This document shows, piece after piece, positions 42,547 to 54,883 of a stretch of 64,000 nucleotides of DNA (position 1 is its first letter; each line of letters opens with the position of its first letter). The notes under the pieces are model-generated. The model saw only the letters and a list, made by a program, of their open reading frames with translations. It was not told the origin of the DNA and did not search any database. Made by a program: the position numbers and the translations under genes. The stretch comes from Pilaira anomala (taxonomy: Eukaryota; Mucoromycota; Mucoromycetes; Mucorales; Mucoraceae), in assembly GCA_025716855.1 (NCBI GenBank), contig JAIXMQ010000001.1, positions 709,501 through 773,500 on the forward strand, read 5' to 3'.

Positions 42547-45500
42547 AATGAATTTATTAAGTAACAACATAATTAATAATTCTAACACTTTAAATGATAG
42601 TTCTACTATTATTTCTAACACTATGGCTTCTAATATTACTGACTCAAACCCCCCGGATACTTCCTCTTTTACCTTTTCTCCTCTGAACATTGGTTCTCTC
42701 AACTGTCGTGGCCTAGCCAAAACTGCTGATACCTCTGTTCGTAATTACTTTATACGTTACCTGAAACATCGTCCACTTGATTTGCTAGCCTTACAAGAGA
42801 CACATGCTTCTACAACAGCGTTACAAGAATTATTTCACTCTCAATTCCAGGCTTCATCCAGTCTCTGGTCTTCACATTGTGGTTTAATTTCTTTTAACCC
42901 TTCTATTATTTTCTCTAACTCTTTTATTAGTCCTTGTGAACGTTTTATATCTACTACCGTTTCACATAGCTCTAATACTTTTGATCCTATCACTGTCACC
43001 ACTGTTTATTTTCCAGCTGCTAGAGCTGAGAGGTATTCCTTTTTGTCTAACATTCTTGTTGTGCATCCTGATATCTTTCTTCCCTCCCCAGAACGGACTA
43101 TTATACTTGGTGACTTTAATTACTCTTACTCCAGATCTTTCTCTTCTCGTCCAATTCGTCAAGCTCCTACTCTATGGCTTCAATATATTGATAATAATTT
43201 CTTTGATGGTATTACTCCTCCTGATTCACTGGCAGCCAGTACTTTCCATAGAGGTTCTTCTCAATCGTGTATTGATTATGTTATGGTTTCATCGGATCTA
43301 TATCTTTCTGTATGCCTTGATAAATGTCGTACCTTGTATATTCAACCTGCATGGTCTGACCACTGCTTGCTGACTTGCCATTTACGGCTCTCTGTTCCAA
43401 ATTCAGGCTCTTCGGTCTCTTCAGTTGGTAAAGGTATTTGGCGTGCTAACCCTCGTCTAGCTTTAAACTCTGAATTTCAAGATCGATTGAAGACAGCTCT
43501 TACCAAATGTGTTGCATCTCTGGATTTCACTCTTGCTAATACTACCAAATGGGAAACTTTAAAACAAGTAACCGCTAAATGTTGTAGGTCTTTCTCTCGA
43601 CGTGAGGCATTTAATTTCTCTCGTGCTGAGGATCTCTTACACAAAAAACGATCTGGCTTGACCAAAAAGTTGTTACTTGATCCTACTTTACTGCCTGTTT
43701 TATCTCCACAATTGACTATAGTGGAACACCAACTGAGTTCTCTACAGCAATATCATGTTGAAAACTTAGCATTACGATCTGGTATTCGCTGGCGTGAACT
43801 TGGTGAAATTTCAGCAGGTTACTTGAAGCGTACGGTTGCAACTCGTACTGCTAAGAAACTCATTCCTCCTCTAATTCATCATTCCACATTATCTCCTTGT
43901 ACATCTAACGAGGAAATGTTAGATACTACTGCTGAATTTTATGGTAATCTTTACTCTCCTGATGATATTGATCAAGCTTCAATTGACCATTTGCTCGACT
44001 CTCTTCCTGCATCGTTAAGACTTTCTTCTGAAACTGCTGATAAGGTTATAGCACCCATTGATTATGATGACCTGCTTGAAGCCTTTTCTCGCACACCAAA
44101 GAAATCCTCCCCGGGTAAGGACGGTCTTCCGTATGAAATAGTTCGTCTTATAATCGAACATCCTGCTTGTCGTACAATTGCTTTAGCAGTTTATAACGAT
44201 GCACTATCTTACGCTCACATACCTGAAACTTGGTTACAGTCTTGTGTTTCTCTGCTTCCAAAAAAGCCACCTTATGATAACTTAAAGAATTTTCGTCCAA
44301 TCTCTTTAATCAATACTGATGCTAAGGTGTTCACTCGTATTCTTTCTAGTCGTATGATATCAACTGCCACCACACTCATCACTCCGTACCAAACTGGGTT
44401 TTTACGTGGTCGTTTTATTGCCGATAATGGCCTTCTCATGAAGTTGATTATGGAACACGCTAAGTCTTCTAAATCTGTCGCCATTGGCTTACTACTCGAT
44501 CAAGAAAAGGCTTATGATCGCGTTCACCCGGCCTATCTTCGTGCTGTCCTTCTTAGGTTTGGATATCCTCTGAAACTGGTCGACTGTATTGATCATCTCT
44601 TTTTTGGAAACAACCTTCAGATTAATGTAAATGGTTTTCTCACTTCTAGCATTGCTCAACGTCGTGGATTGAAACAGGGCGATCCTCTTAGTCCTATTCT
44701 CTTCAACTTGGCTTTTGAACCATTATTGCGACTTATTCAACAAGAACAACAAATTCATGGTTTCTCTTTACCATCTTCTCCTGATTCTTCTCTTTCTTTA
44801 CCAGCACCTACTCCTGTCAAACTGATGGCCTACGCGGATGATATTGTGGTGTTTCTAAACTCTCCTTCTGAATTATCCGCTTTACAGCAATGCTTGTCAA
44901 TTTATTCTAGTGCTTCCAATGCTCTTGTTAATTTTCACAAAACTGAAGCTATCTCATTATCTGGGTCTACTGGTATATATAATTCGTGTTGGCGTTCCGC
45001 ACTGACCTCTTACAACATAACTACTTGGCACGATCGTCAATCACCTCAACCGGTTATATATCTTGGTTTTCCTCTGTTTACTTCAATTACTCAACGAGAT
45101 TCTTTTCTTGATACTATTCTGGATAAAATCACTAAGGCATGTCAGATTCATCAACAACGCTCGCTATCTGTTCGTGGTCGTGCTACCATTGTCAACACGC
45201 TTATTCTTAGTAAATTATGGCATGTTCTTCGTGTTGTCTCTACACCCGCATCCTTTTTGAACTCGATCCAATCTATTGTTATGAAATTCATTAATACCCG
45301 AATCTTTCCTAGCATTAGTTTCTCCACGGCGTGTTTACCTCGAAACCGTGGTGGTCTTAGTCTGATTCACCCAACACTTCAACAATCAGCTTTGCAACTT
45401 AGGTGGATTTTCCCCTTGTTATCGTCTCCCACAAGTAACATATTCAACAATAGTCGCTTCACCAAGTCTATTGTATTGCCTCAACTCATTCACTTTTTGT

Positions 45501-46875
45501 ACTATCAAGTGGCGCAGATGTCACTAAATCCCTCCTGGTATCGTACTCCACCATTAGAGCTGGACCACCGGTTTTACTTTCTGTTTCCACAACGGCGACC
45601 GTACACAACCAAGAACACTTTAGGTTCACTCTCTCTCTTGTTCAAGGCGATTGACTTACTACCTAAGAGCTACTCTAAGGTAATTGCTAGTACCGCCACT
45701 TGTTTGGAAATCCCATTTGCCTCGCTACTAGATCCATCATACCCAGCTCCCAATGTCCTACCTCGGGCTCTACTTAAACTTCCCGGCTTCATTGCATACA
45801 CACTCAATCTTACTGCTTCCAATTGCACTAGACCTCGAATTAGGGGTGAATTCGCTCTTTGTCGTAACTTGGCCTATAATATGCTACGTAAGGTTAGTCA
45901 CAATGAAGTTAAACTATCTACTTTTTTTGTGCGTACTTTTATTCCTCCTCATTACGCTGCCTTTGGTACTCATGCTTTCACTCCTGTCTCTGATCACTCG
46001 GTCATCGATCTTTCCCCCTTTCTCATGGCTCTTCACTTTGAGAGACAACCAGGTATGGGACGATCTACCTTACTTAACACTAAGAAATTTCGTTCTATTT
46101 GTTCTCCTCCAAATACACGTAAAGCGATATTACCACCACCTTTTTCCCCACGTCTCTCGCCTCCTTGGTCTGACTTTTGGGACTTGCCTCTATCTCACTC
46201 TTGTCGAAATATATGGTATCGTTTTCTGCAAAAAAAACTTCCTCACAAGTCCTTACTTCACCGACTGATTCCGGATTTCTTTCCTTCTCCTAATTGTCCT
46301 CTATGCTTATATAATGTTGACTCGTTTGAGCACTTTATTTTCACCTGTCCATTGAAACTTCCGGTATGGCAATTTGTTTGGCATAAATACGTCAATTCTT
46401 CCACTAAACTGGTCTCTCCGAGTGTTCTTCACTATTCCCTTTTTACTCTCTCCAACTTCTCTCATGACTCTGGTTCGGAGCAACTTGAATCTATTGCTGC
46501 TACACTTGAATCCATCTGGATTTTACACTGGGGCGCTGTCTTCAATAATACTCCCTTTACCGTCGACTCCGTTATCTCTTTAGTATCTAAAAAACTTCTC
46601 AAGTCCAGACACGAATCTTTTGTGTCTGCCGGTATTCCTCATGTTCCTCTTCCCTTTATAACCGCAGATTGAGTCTTTACAACCTCTTTCTGTACATGTT
46701 GATTATTTACGCATTTTTAACATTCCACTTTTCGCATTCAAAAAAAAAAAAAAAAAAAAAAATTCATCATTTTTCATCATCTCAAAAATATAAAACCCAA
46801 AAACACTGTTGTGACTATTTTATAATTCACTAATAAAAACCGAGTCCTTTGGTCTCCCTACAAACAAAAAAAAAA
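40943..46875 (+). mobile_element. Non-LTR retrotransposon (LINE) with both ORFs open
   Basis: A 12-bp direct repeat TGATTGAATGCA flanks the insertion (40931-40942 and 46876-46887), the right copy directly after an A tract (46867-46875). These are the marks of target-primed reverse transcription. The element has a zinc-knuckle ORF1, an endonuclease-reverse transcriptase ORF2, a 3' UTR of about 200 bp and an internal A22 run (46741-46762). The left boundary falls on the first base(s) of the ORF1 start codon, so there is no 5' UTR and the copy may be 5'-truncated. The family is probably Tad/L1-like; the clade call is an inference from APE plus ORF1 type. Confidence 0.93.
42548..46672 (+). CDS. 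LINE ORF2: AP endonuclease plus reverse transcriptase
   Basis: 1374 aa from the ATG at 42548, two bases after the ORF1 stop (TAAAATG); an in-frame ATG at 42518 overlaps ORF1 and is less likely. The endonuclease domain has NIGSLNCRGLAKTADTS, Glu84 in ALQETHA, GDFNYSYSR (Asp189) and WSDHCLL. The reverse transcriptase has SSPGKDGLPYEI, NFRPISLINTDAK, YQTGFLRGRFIADN, LLLDQEKAYDRV, GLKQGDPLSPILFN and the active site AYADDIVVF (Tyr762). A C-terminal zinc-binding motif CPLCLYNVDSFEHFIFTC closes the protein. No stop or frameshift is seen, so the copy codes for a complete enzyme. Confidence 0.95.
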   Translation: MNLLSNNIINNSNTLNDSSTIISNTMASNITDSNPPDTSSFTFSPLNIGSLNCRGLAKTADTSVRNYFIRYLKHRPLDLLALQETHASTTALQELFHSQFQASSSLWSSHCGLISFNPSIIFSNSFISPCERFISTTVSHSSNTFDPITVTTVYFPAARAERYSFLSNILVVHPDIFLPSPERTIILGDFNYSYSRSFSSRPIRQAPTLWLQYIDNNFFDGITPPDSLAASTFHRGSSQSCIDYVMVSSDLYLSVCLDKCRTLYIQPAWSDHCLLTCHLRLSVPNSGSSVSSVGKGIWRANPRLALNSEFQDRLKTALTKCVASLDFTLANTTKWETLKQVTAKCCRSFSRREAFNFSRAEDLLHKKRSGLTKKLLLDPTLLPVLSPQLTIVEHQLSSLQQYHVENLALRSGIRWRELGEISAGYLKRTVATRTAKKLIPPLIHHSTLSPCTSNEEMLDTTAEFYGNLYSPDDIDQASIDHLLDSLPASLRLSSETADKVIAPIDYDDLLEAFSRTPKKSSPGKDGLPYEIVRLIIEHPACRTIALAVYNDALSYAHIPETWLQSCVSLLPKKPPYDNLKNFRPISLINTDAKVFTRILSSRMISTATTLITPYQTGFLRGRFIADNGLLMKLIMEHAKSSKSVAIGLLLDQEKAYDRVHPAYLRAVLLRFGYPLKLVDCIDHLFFGNNLQINVNGFLTSSIAQRRGLKQGDPLSPILFNLAFEPLLRLIQQEQQIHGFSLPSSPDSSLSLPAPTPVKLMAYADDIVVFLNSPSELSALQQCLSIYSSASNALVNFHKTEAISLSGSTGIYNSCWRSALTSYNITTWHDRQSPQPVIYLGFPLFTSITQRDSFLDTILDKITKACQIHQQRSLSVRGRATIVNTLILSKLWHVLRVVSTPASFLNSIQSIVMKFINTRIFPSISFSTACLPRNRGGLSLIHPTLQQSALQLRWIFPLLSSPTSNIFNNSRFTKSIVLPQLIHFLYYQVAQMSLNPSWYRTPPLELDHRFYFLFPQRRPYTTKNTLGSLSLLFKAIDLLPKSYSKVIASTATCLEIPFASLLDPSYPAPNVLPRALLKLPGFIAYTLNLTASNCTRPRIRGEFALCRNLAYNMLRKVSHNEVKLSTFFVRTFIPPHYAAFGTHAFTPVSDHSVIDLSPFLMALHFERQPGMGRSTLLNTKKFRSICSPPNTRKAILPPPFSPRLSPPWSDFWDLPLSHSCRNIWYRFLQKKLPHKSLLHRLIPDFFPSPNCPLCLYNVDSFEHFIFTCPLKLPVWQFVWHKYVNSSTKLVSPSVLHYSLFTLSNFSHDSGSEQLESIAATLESIWILHWGAVFNNTPFTVDSVISLVSKKLLKSRHESFVSAGIPHVPLPFITAD

Positions 46876-46887
46876 TGATTGAATGCA

Positions 46888-48457
46888 CCCACTTCAGTTT
46901 AGTTTAAAGCGATCTTTTATTTTTGTACACCTCAAAAAATACATCTAGTCACTTCTAATGAATGTCTTTCTGCCAATTGTACCTGCTAATTGTACATATA
47001 TATTTACGAAGGTATTTTTTTTTTTTTTTACAAACGTGAAATGTTCAGTGTTTTTTTAAAAAAAAAGAAAGAGAGATCTGTATACAACTTTTGATACCCC
47101 CTCTTCGTACCATGCTACATGTGTGCATACAATTACTTTTTGTTATAAATACAGTAAAAATAGAAATTTGGTTCTCTATCAAATCACATTTTGAATTATA
47201 AATCCCATTAAAAACTATGCATTTACAATTTCTAAAGCACTGAAAACCTTTTATTATATTATGACACTTTTCAGTACTCAAATTTTGTAAATAAGTTTAA
47301 TAAGCAGAAAAGTACTGATTGTATGAATTTATATGACTAATGTTAATTACATATTAATTAAGCTATATATTATGGTTATTTAAATAGATTACAATGGTTA
47401 AAAGCGAGCTTATTAAAAATATATACCATTTTTCTTTAAAAAGTATAAGCGTATCTCTTTAACCTCATTAGTAAAAATGCCACTCAGGCTTTTTACTAAA
47501 AGTCTTTGGTTTGACACACGTTGTTTATAAATAAAAATGATATCATTTAAAAAGAGTGACGAATCTTCCCTTTTCTAGCAGAAGCATGTTCGATCGAAGG
47601 GTTTTAATGATTTGGGGAAATAAGGTTTTTTTTTGTTTAACTTGAGTTCATTAGACTTGATTATCTTATTCCGTTTTCCAATAAAACAAACGTTTAATCA
47701 TCTCTTCCGCGTGTAACTTGATCTTTTAAGTGTCAATGGTGTAACTTAATATCTTTTTTTTTTTTTATCAATTCATAATCGAAATAGCAAAGTTCTATCG
47801 TTTTTTTGCTTTTTTTTTAACAGACAATTTGATTTTGCAAATTTAAAATCTTATGATGGCTATGCATAATGTTAATAACGATTTAAATACATATTTTACA
47901 CATTTGGTAATGATATTATATACTAAACAAACCTGTTGTATATTTTAATTTCAAGTTTTTGTGAAACCTTTTACTTTGTGAAAAAAAAAAAAAAAAAAAT
48001 CAAACAGAAAAAAAGCTTATGAAATACTGATTATGATCGACACAAGCTGTCTCTCCTTTTCGAGTATATATATATATCAAAATTCCATGGCTTGTTAAGA
48101 AATCCCAGCCAACAGTTGGGGATGTACCCGATAAGGCTTTATTAACAACAAAGCTTGATTTTGAAAGCCGATCTTGATGACAGCCCCGGATAAAACTTTG
48201 TGTACACACATATTCTAGAAAAGACACGCGTCTCATATTGGAAACAATAAATGTAATTTAAAAGAGCATGGTCAGTAATGGAGATTTGAATATATTATAT
48301 ATTTTTTATGAATGAATAATTGATACTATCATTACAGTTTTGTAAAAAGTAATGATACATCTAAACTATATCTTCAATATATTATCGAATCAGCCAACTG
48401 CCACGTGAAATAAATCAACACGGCTTAGTCAAAGCAGCCTGTTTATTACTACGAGGC

Positions 48458-48488
<31 letters not shown>

Positions 48489-49707
48489 TAGTGAAAAGTG
48501 AAAGTCATCGAAAGTCTATAGTTTTCCGCGCAACTTTTGCCGGCAAAGCTCACGAGCTTTTAAATCGTCTAAAGGTTTTTACACTCTCTATCTTTTTCTA
48601 CTTGAAAATGATACATATTTTGATCAATACAGTAATTAAAATCTAACTTTAGAATATATATATATAGCTCATATTTACTCATCACAACATTTCAAAGAAA
48701 TAAATAGTCGTTAATGTGCATACTTTGTGAGTTTCTTTATTATTTGTTTATAGAGTCTACTATTAAACTCTGATTAAACTAACATTAATTTATTACTGAT
48801 CATCGTCGATCTCTATGTACAATCGAATTATTTTCTCCATATTTAGTGCGTAAAAAGGTCACTTGATTACTTTACTGCTTCTACAGAAAAAAAACAATAA
48901 TTGCCGTGTAACCATCTAAAAAAATGTAAAAGCCGATCTATTGGAATTGGGATCCGCCCTTGTTATTTTTTTTTTAAAACATTTAATTGAAATGATGTTA
49001 ACTTGAAATTTTGATTTAAATGAGCTACTAAAATGACAGGTAATTATTTTTAATTTAATAAATTAAACCAAGTACCGATTATTAGGGTTTTTTAACCCGG
49101 CATTTTTTTTTTAAAAAAAAAAAGTCTATATTGTTCTAACCCATTATACTGGTTGATTAAGAACTATATTTGGTTAAACACAATCGAGTATTTAATCAAA
49201 AGGCTCATTGTTCTCTTTTTTTAGAAGAGAAAAAACTTAATCGAGTGTTATACAGAACCCTCGGCACTTCTGATGTGCCTTTTCCCCAACAATTGCGTTT
49301 TGAGTCCTCAAGTCTAAATGTACAGTTAGACAAAATTTTTAAAGGGATATACTAAGGACAAGCCTCAATTGCTTGGTATTAGAAAATTAAATATACGTTC
49401 TATAACGACTCAATGTTAGAAAGAAGTTAGTTGAATATACACAAGGTTTAAGGTCCTATTTTAACGTCTTTTTTTTTTTTTCCAGGGCAGTTACCAGGTA
49501 GTTGGAAACGTGTTTTTAACAAAGCCTTTTAGCTCTAATTGCTACTGATTTTTAAAATTCTATTTAGTTCTTTTTTTTCGAAAATCATTAGAATTTATGT
49601 TACTTATTCGATTCTAATACTAGCAAATTATATTAAAAAAGATGACATAATAAATAAAGGGACAATTGACTCCCGAAAAGAGAGATTTTTAAAGGTTAAA
49701 TTATGAT
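46888..49707. other. 2.8-kb gene-poor region
   Basis: AT-rich, with several T/A homopolymers and an A tract of about 27 bases at 48459-48485. Isolated coding-like patches: minus-strand 48000-48236 (IRGCHQDRLSKSSFVVNKAL...) and plus-strand 49170-49355 (LNRVLYRTLGTSDVPFPQQL...). Neither has splice partners or a recognised domain. No RNA gene seen. Confidence 0.5.
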
Positions 49708-51011
49708 TTATTCAGAGAATTCTACACCAACAAAGGTTCGGCAGAATTCATGGATCATTGATTTAATTAATTCGTGTCGCCTTCTAGTAGTTTGGCTAAC
49801 ACTTTGAAGCACTGTATTGTTATTATCTGCGTTATAAATTTTTGTTTGCTGTTCTTCAATGTGCGATAATAATTTATTTACTGCAGCTCTACGTGATTTG
49901 TCAGTATAATGAGCTGTTAATTCACCTATATATATATATATAATATTATTAATATTTTATTTATCAAAAGATGGATATAACTATTATTTTACCACAATCA
50001 TCTACCATTTCTTGAAAGGTATTTGTATTTTGAAATCTAACATAACTGGATTCTAAAAGAGAATAAACAGCTCTTTTTGCGGAATCGAAACAGTTCTTTG
50101 CGTCCTTCTTTTCTAATGCTTGTGTTACAGTTCGACGGACCTTGTCATCTAAGTTGACTTCAAAGTAACTATTTCTAGTTAAATAGGTATTAAAAATATG
50201 TTGAGCAGTTGCTAATTGTTGACCAAGCGAGGCATAAGAGAATGATTCATATTGCTCCAACTCAATAAAGAAAAACTAAACATGTTGTACAAATTAGTTT
50301 TTTTTTCATATTCAGTAAAATTTTTTTTTAATTGCTTACCAAATTTTCACTACTATATTCTTGTAATAAGTGATATAAGAAATAACATAATGGGGACTTT
50401 GATTCTAAAATAGCTTTTAAACCTTCTTTTCTAATTTCTTTGATACAAATATCATGTGGTGCAAATTCACCAAAAAAATGATCCAATTTCTTTGATGAAC
50501 GTGTTGTTTTAATTTTATATAAAGCATGAACATCGAAACTTGGTAATACATGACTTGGTCCAAATAAGCTAGAAATCGAAGATGACCGAGTACGACGCAG
50601 GCTACTATTATTACTACTACGTTTACTATTATTAAGTTCTTCATTTGAAAGTCTTGCTCTTAAAGTAGGTGTTTCGGATCGGATAGCTTCATTATCTTGT
50701 GAAGCCATATCTTGAAAATAAAAGTTCGTACTATCCGATAAAAGTGGTGGCCCCGAAATAGAATTAGTTGACCCAACAATCATTTCTTTCTTAGTATCAT
50801 TATTAGCTGCTGTAAGTGCATCTCCTATATGTTCAGCAACGATTGAAGAACGTCTAGATTTTGAAATATTTCTAGGTGTACGCGGTGATAACAAATCATC
50901 CGTATTCACTAAACTAGAAGCACTAGTATTTGCACTTGAAAGGTTGATGTAAGAAGGTCTACGTTTTGTTCTTTTAGTGATTGAATTAGGCATTAATGAG
51001 TTTGTTGGCAT
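49708..51011 (-). CDS. RGS-domain protein
   Basis: Three exons: 50340-51011, 49993-50275 and 49708-49925; 390 aa. The first about 170 residues are Ser/Arg-rich and disordered. The regulator-of-G-protein-signalling domain starts at LDHFFGEFAPHDICIKEIRK and continues with LCYFLYHLLQEYSSENLFFF, IELEQYESF, and, after the intron, FNTYLTRNSYFEVNLDDKVR and YVRFQNTNTFQEMVDD. These match helices of the four-helix bundle that speeds GTP hydrolysis by G-alpha. No DEP, PX or membrane segments are seen, so it differs from Sst2 and Rax1. The start MPTNSLMP is chosen over an upstream in-frame ATG (51155) in a Phe/Lys-rich stretch. Confidence 0.85.
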
Positions 51012-51162
51012 AATAGAGTAAAAAAAAAACAAAAACAAAAAAAAAGAAAAAGAAAATAAAGTCAAGATATACTTTTTTTTTTTGAAGTGTGGAGATTTAA
51101 AAAATATATTTTTTATAATAAAAATGTAATGTAATAAGGAACCAATCAAAGACACTTTATAA

Positions 51163-51685
51163 TCATGCTTCTTTTCGTTGTACTCGATCTGCTAAAGCCT
51201 TTAAATATGGATCTGCTTCTATAATCTCTCTTTCTAAAGTATATATCTTTTCTGCCCCTGTCTTTTGTTGCCATGTGATACCTTTAGGTGTAGATTTATA
51301 TCTTAATTGTGATAACCACATATTATCTTCTTTAAATCTACCCCAAAATGATACTGTTTCTATTCCAATAAATTTATCTTTCATCTCTTTAGGCTTCTTT
51401 CTTTCTCTTTCAACTTTCTTTATATCATCATATACAACTAATTTAGTCACATAACCACTAGTATATATATGAACAAATATTGCTGGAGAAAGTGCTGATA
51501 CACCAGCTAATTAAAAAAAAAAAATCAGCGTCTGGACCCTGCATCACATTCCATTCATATTACCTAATGCAACACTCATCACTGGTGCTTGACCTGTACT
51601 CAATAAAGCTGGGACTGCAAAAATACCACATAATCCAAAGAAAGATGCTGTCATTTTATATCTTCTCATAGTTTCCGCAAAAGGA

Positions 51686-51724
<39 letters not shown>

Positions 51725-51951
51725 ATAAATCGATATGATTTAATCACAATACGCGTTACTTGTTTTTTTTTCTTTTAGTTACCAATATATACAAGTGTTT
51801 GTTGGACGTCCTTGACATGACTTTCGTTTGGTTCATTGATCATCTTGTTACTTGTGAATTTTCCTGCTGCTTTCTTTGGTAATGTTGCATAACATCTAAA
51901 AACATTGTTGGTAACGGGCGTAGCTACTGATCTCTTTAATAATAGAAGCAT
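51163..51951 (-). CDS. TMEM70: TMEM70-like mitochondrial inner-membrane protein
   Basis: Three exons: 51783-51951, 51564-51686 and 51163-51506; 211 aa. An N-terminal presequence-like region (MLLLLKRSVATPVTNNVFRC) leads to the core: VYIGPFAETMRRYKMTASFF, two hydrophobic helices around GLCGIFAVPALL and LSPAIFVHIYTSGYVTKLVV, then a charged matrix tail. The pattern matches TMEM70/TMEM186/TMEM223 (DUF1301), assembly factors for respiratory complexes, with TMEM70 acting on the ATP synthase c-ring and complex I. Which paralogue it is cannot be settled here. Confidence 0.75.
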
Positions 51952-52204
51952 ATTTTTGACAAGTGTAATAGGAACAAAAAAAAAAAAAAAAGGGAAATAA
52001 AGTCCAGTAGGGGGAGCATGGTTCTTTTGAGTCCTCTTACTCCGACCTTTGTTTGCTACAAACACTACTATAAACCTGTTTTTCTTCTTCAACTGTATAA
52101 TAATAAACAAAGCATTACTTATTTTTTATTGAACAGTTTAGAATTATGAAATTAGCTTTATATAATATATGATGCACCAGCCAAAAAAAAAAAAACAAAA
52201 AAAA

Positions 52205-54272
52205 TTATCTCTGGTTATTGAAAGTAGTATGAAAATCTTCTGACAATCCACCCAAGTCAATTGAACATAGAGATATAGAAGATACATCAATATCAGGAAG
52301 TAAACTACCTGCCGATAGTGGTGCATAATTAGATACATAAGCTTCATTGGTACGATTCATGCTCGAATCATCCTTATTAGATGATATGGATTGACGAGGA
52401 GGCTGATCTTGTTCTTCGTACTTGCTGTGTTTATTATGAGTGGTTTCATTCATACCTGACGAGATGCTTTGGCTGGATTGAATTGTTTCATCTTCTTGAT
52501 TCGTTGTATTGTAAGGGTGTGCTTCTTCATACGCTTGGTAATGCTCTTCGATTTCTGCAGCAGTAGTAATAGGCGCCTCAACTGCTTCATTTGTCCTTAC
52601 TGCAGACGTTAGTTTAGCTGAAGAGCAGGGTATAGATATTCTTGATGGTGGACTTCTACGTTGCTGTTCAATATCTGCTACACCGACTTGACTTTCTCTC
52701 TTACGCCATTTCGCTTTCAATTGAAGACTAGAACGTAATAACACGCCTTTTATTCCAGTGATAGAAGCAGCAGCAATTAATCCATAAGGATCTGCAGCTA
52801 TTTCTTTAGCAACCGAACAATCATATTTACAAAGGGGACATTCACATGATTTGGAGGTTAACCAAGGATCAATACACATTGTATGATACTCATGGTTACA
52901 AGGCAACTTACGCACTTCGTCACCTATTTTAAAAGCTTCTAGACAAACAACGCACATATTATTTACAGGTGTATCAATCTTGAGAATCATAGGAGGAATA
53001 GTACTTAATCTAAGCGAATTCTTTCTACTAAAGCCGAATCTTTCTTTGGGTGGCGAGGCCAGTTCTGGTAATAATGTAGTCTGTATAAGTGCCTCTCTTT
53101 GTTTTTCATCCGCCAAGACATTTTCAACCCTTTTTCTTTCTTCTTCATCCAGAGTTGTATCAATGATTCTGATAGGAAACAGGTATAAATTTTCAGGAGT
53201 TAGTAGTTCTTTACCCATTGGTAATGTAGTCATTGATACATTTGCGGCTCGATTACGTTCAACGGCTCGATGAAGAATCTCGGTTCTCTTCCATGTGTAG
53301 ATACGCAATAAGAATGAGAATAAAATACAAGCACCTAAAAGAATAAGCATAACAAATAAAGTCAATTCCCAAGCAGTATTTTTTATATTGGTTGCGGGCA
53401 TGAGAGAGACTAGCACAGCCAGACGAGACATTACTTCTGTCTGGCTTTTGTTTTGCATTTTACGAAGTGGTAAGGCAGCTTTTTCTTCTAGTCTTTTGTA
53501 TAGCTCGGTGCCTACGTTGTAATCAACATAATAGACAGGTATAGTGATTGCACTCTCCAGTGGAACACCCTAAACAAGAATTAGAAGCGATTAGTACATG
53601 TACATAAAAAAAAAGATATATATATATATATATATATATAAAAGGGAATTATCTACAGTAGAAGAAAGAGATGGAAGGAGATTTTGACTTTACCTCTCTA
53701 TAATTATCTTCCGGGTCTGTCATTTGATTGTTATTATAAATAATAACGCCTATGGCACTTTCTTTTTGAGCATTTTTGATTTTTTCTACCAGCGAACAAG
53801 GACCACTGTGTTTTTTGATTAATGCGATTTTAGGAACAAGTGATAGTTTTATGGGAGCAAAAAATGGGGCTTGAATAGGTTGCTCTATAGTCTCTGGCGA
53901 GCATGAATCTTCTCGATTGTATAATACGCCCTTGGTACCACTTTTAGATGCTTCAGGAACATTGTTTAATAGTGCCACTATATCTGTTAATTTCTTAGCT
54001 GGTACGTCATGTGGTATCGAAGTAATTGCAGTAGAATTAGACCAAACCCAAACAGACTCTGTTTATAATGATAAGTATCTCTATCTTTTTTTTTCTTTTT
54101 CTTTTTGATTTTTTTTTTAAAAAAAAAAGATTCTGATATTTTTTATTTTTTTTTTTATTTTTTTACCCTGGATAATAATAGTATCTGTGGGTTTAAGAAA
54201 GATACCAGCTTCGACAGAATTGAGAGGGAACAACAAGCTTAATAGTAAAATTAAGCTTACTTTACTTTTCAT
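52205..54272 (-). CDS. PA-TM-RING E3 ubiquitin ligase
   Basis: Three exons: 54167-54272, 53694-54058 and 52205-53569; 611 aa. A signal peptide (MKSKVSLILLLSLLFPLN) is followed by a protease-associated luminal domain (GVLYNREDSC, KIALIKKHSGPCSLVEKIKN, ESAIGVIIYNNN, SAITIPVYYVD), one transmembrane helix (ELTLFVMLILLGACILFSFL) and a cytosolic RING-H2 finger (CVVCLEAFKIGDEVRKLPCN, HEYHTMCIDPWL, CECPLCKYD). This is the RNF13/GRAIL/Tul-like layout of endosomal ligases. The C-terminal 170 residues are Ser/Glu-rich and disordered. Confidence 0.9.
53615..53640. repeat. (AT)n microsatellite in an intron
   Basis: A TA dinucleotide run of about 13 units occupies the second intron of the PA-TM-RING gene. 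Confidence 0.85.
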
Positions 54273-54515
54273 GTGTGTTTATTTGTAAAGTTATAATAAT
54301 AAAAAATTCGGTTCAAGGAAAAAAAAAAAAGAGAACGATGCAAAAACTTGAAAAAAGTAAAATCTTAAAAATTTAAATAATACATTATATAAAAAAGGGG
54401 ACCTCTGAATAGAAAACATAAGGCAGTTCACCCTTGAATATACGACCTTTTCATGTAAATTGATATGCAAAATCATCTGGTTACTACATATTATCTGTTT
54501 TGAATTTCTTTAAAG

Positions 54516-54547
<32 letters not shown>

Positions 54548-54883
54548 GTTTTTCTATAACTGCTACTCTCGATCTCTCGTTTTCATAGAATAATATATTC
54601 ATTTAGATTTAATCGAAATCCATAAAATGCATGTTGGTCTTAATTCAATCTAGATATGTATTTGGTATTTAATTGTGGGGTATAACCATAAAAAAAAGCT
54701 TAATCATTAGCTCTTATTTTTGGTCGACTTTACTTGCTTTATTTAGACGATAAAAAGTTTAAGCTTTTTTTTTGTACAACAAAGTTGCAAATGTCAAGAA
54801 AAGCCATTTTCTTTTTTAGGAAATTTGAAGCAGACAAAAATAATTATGATAAAACATTCTTAAAGAGGATGTATTTGCTTAGA

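Noticed and set aside
42936..46583. Several ORFs of 60-171 codons within the LINE in other frames or strands
   Set aside because: Shadows of ORF2, which has clear endonuclease and reverse-transcriptase motifs.
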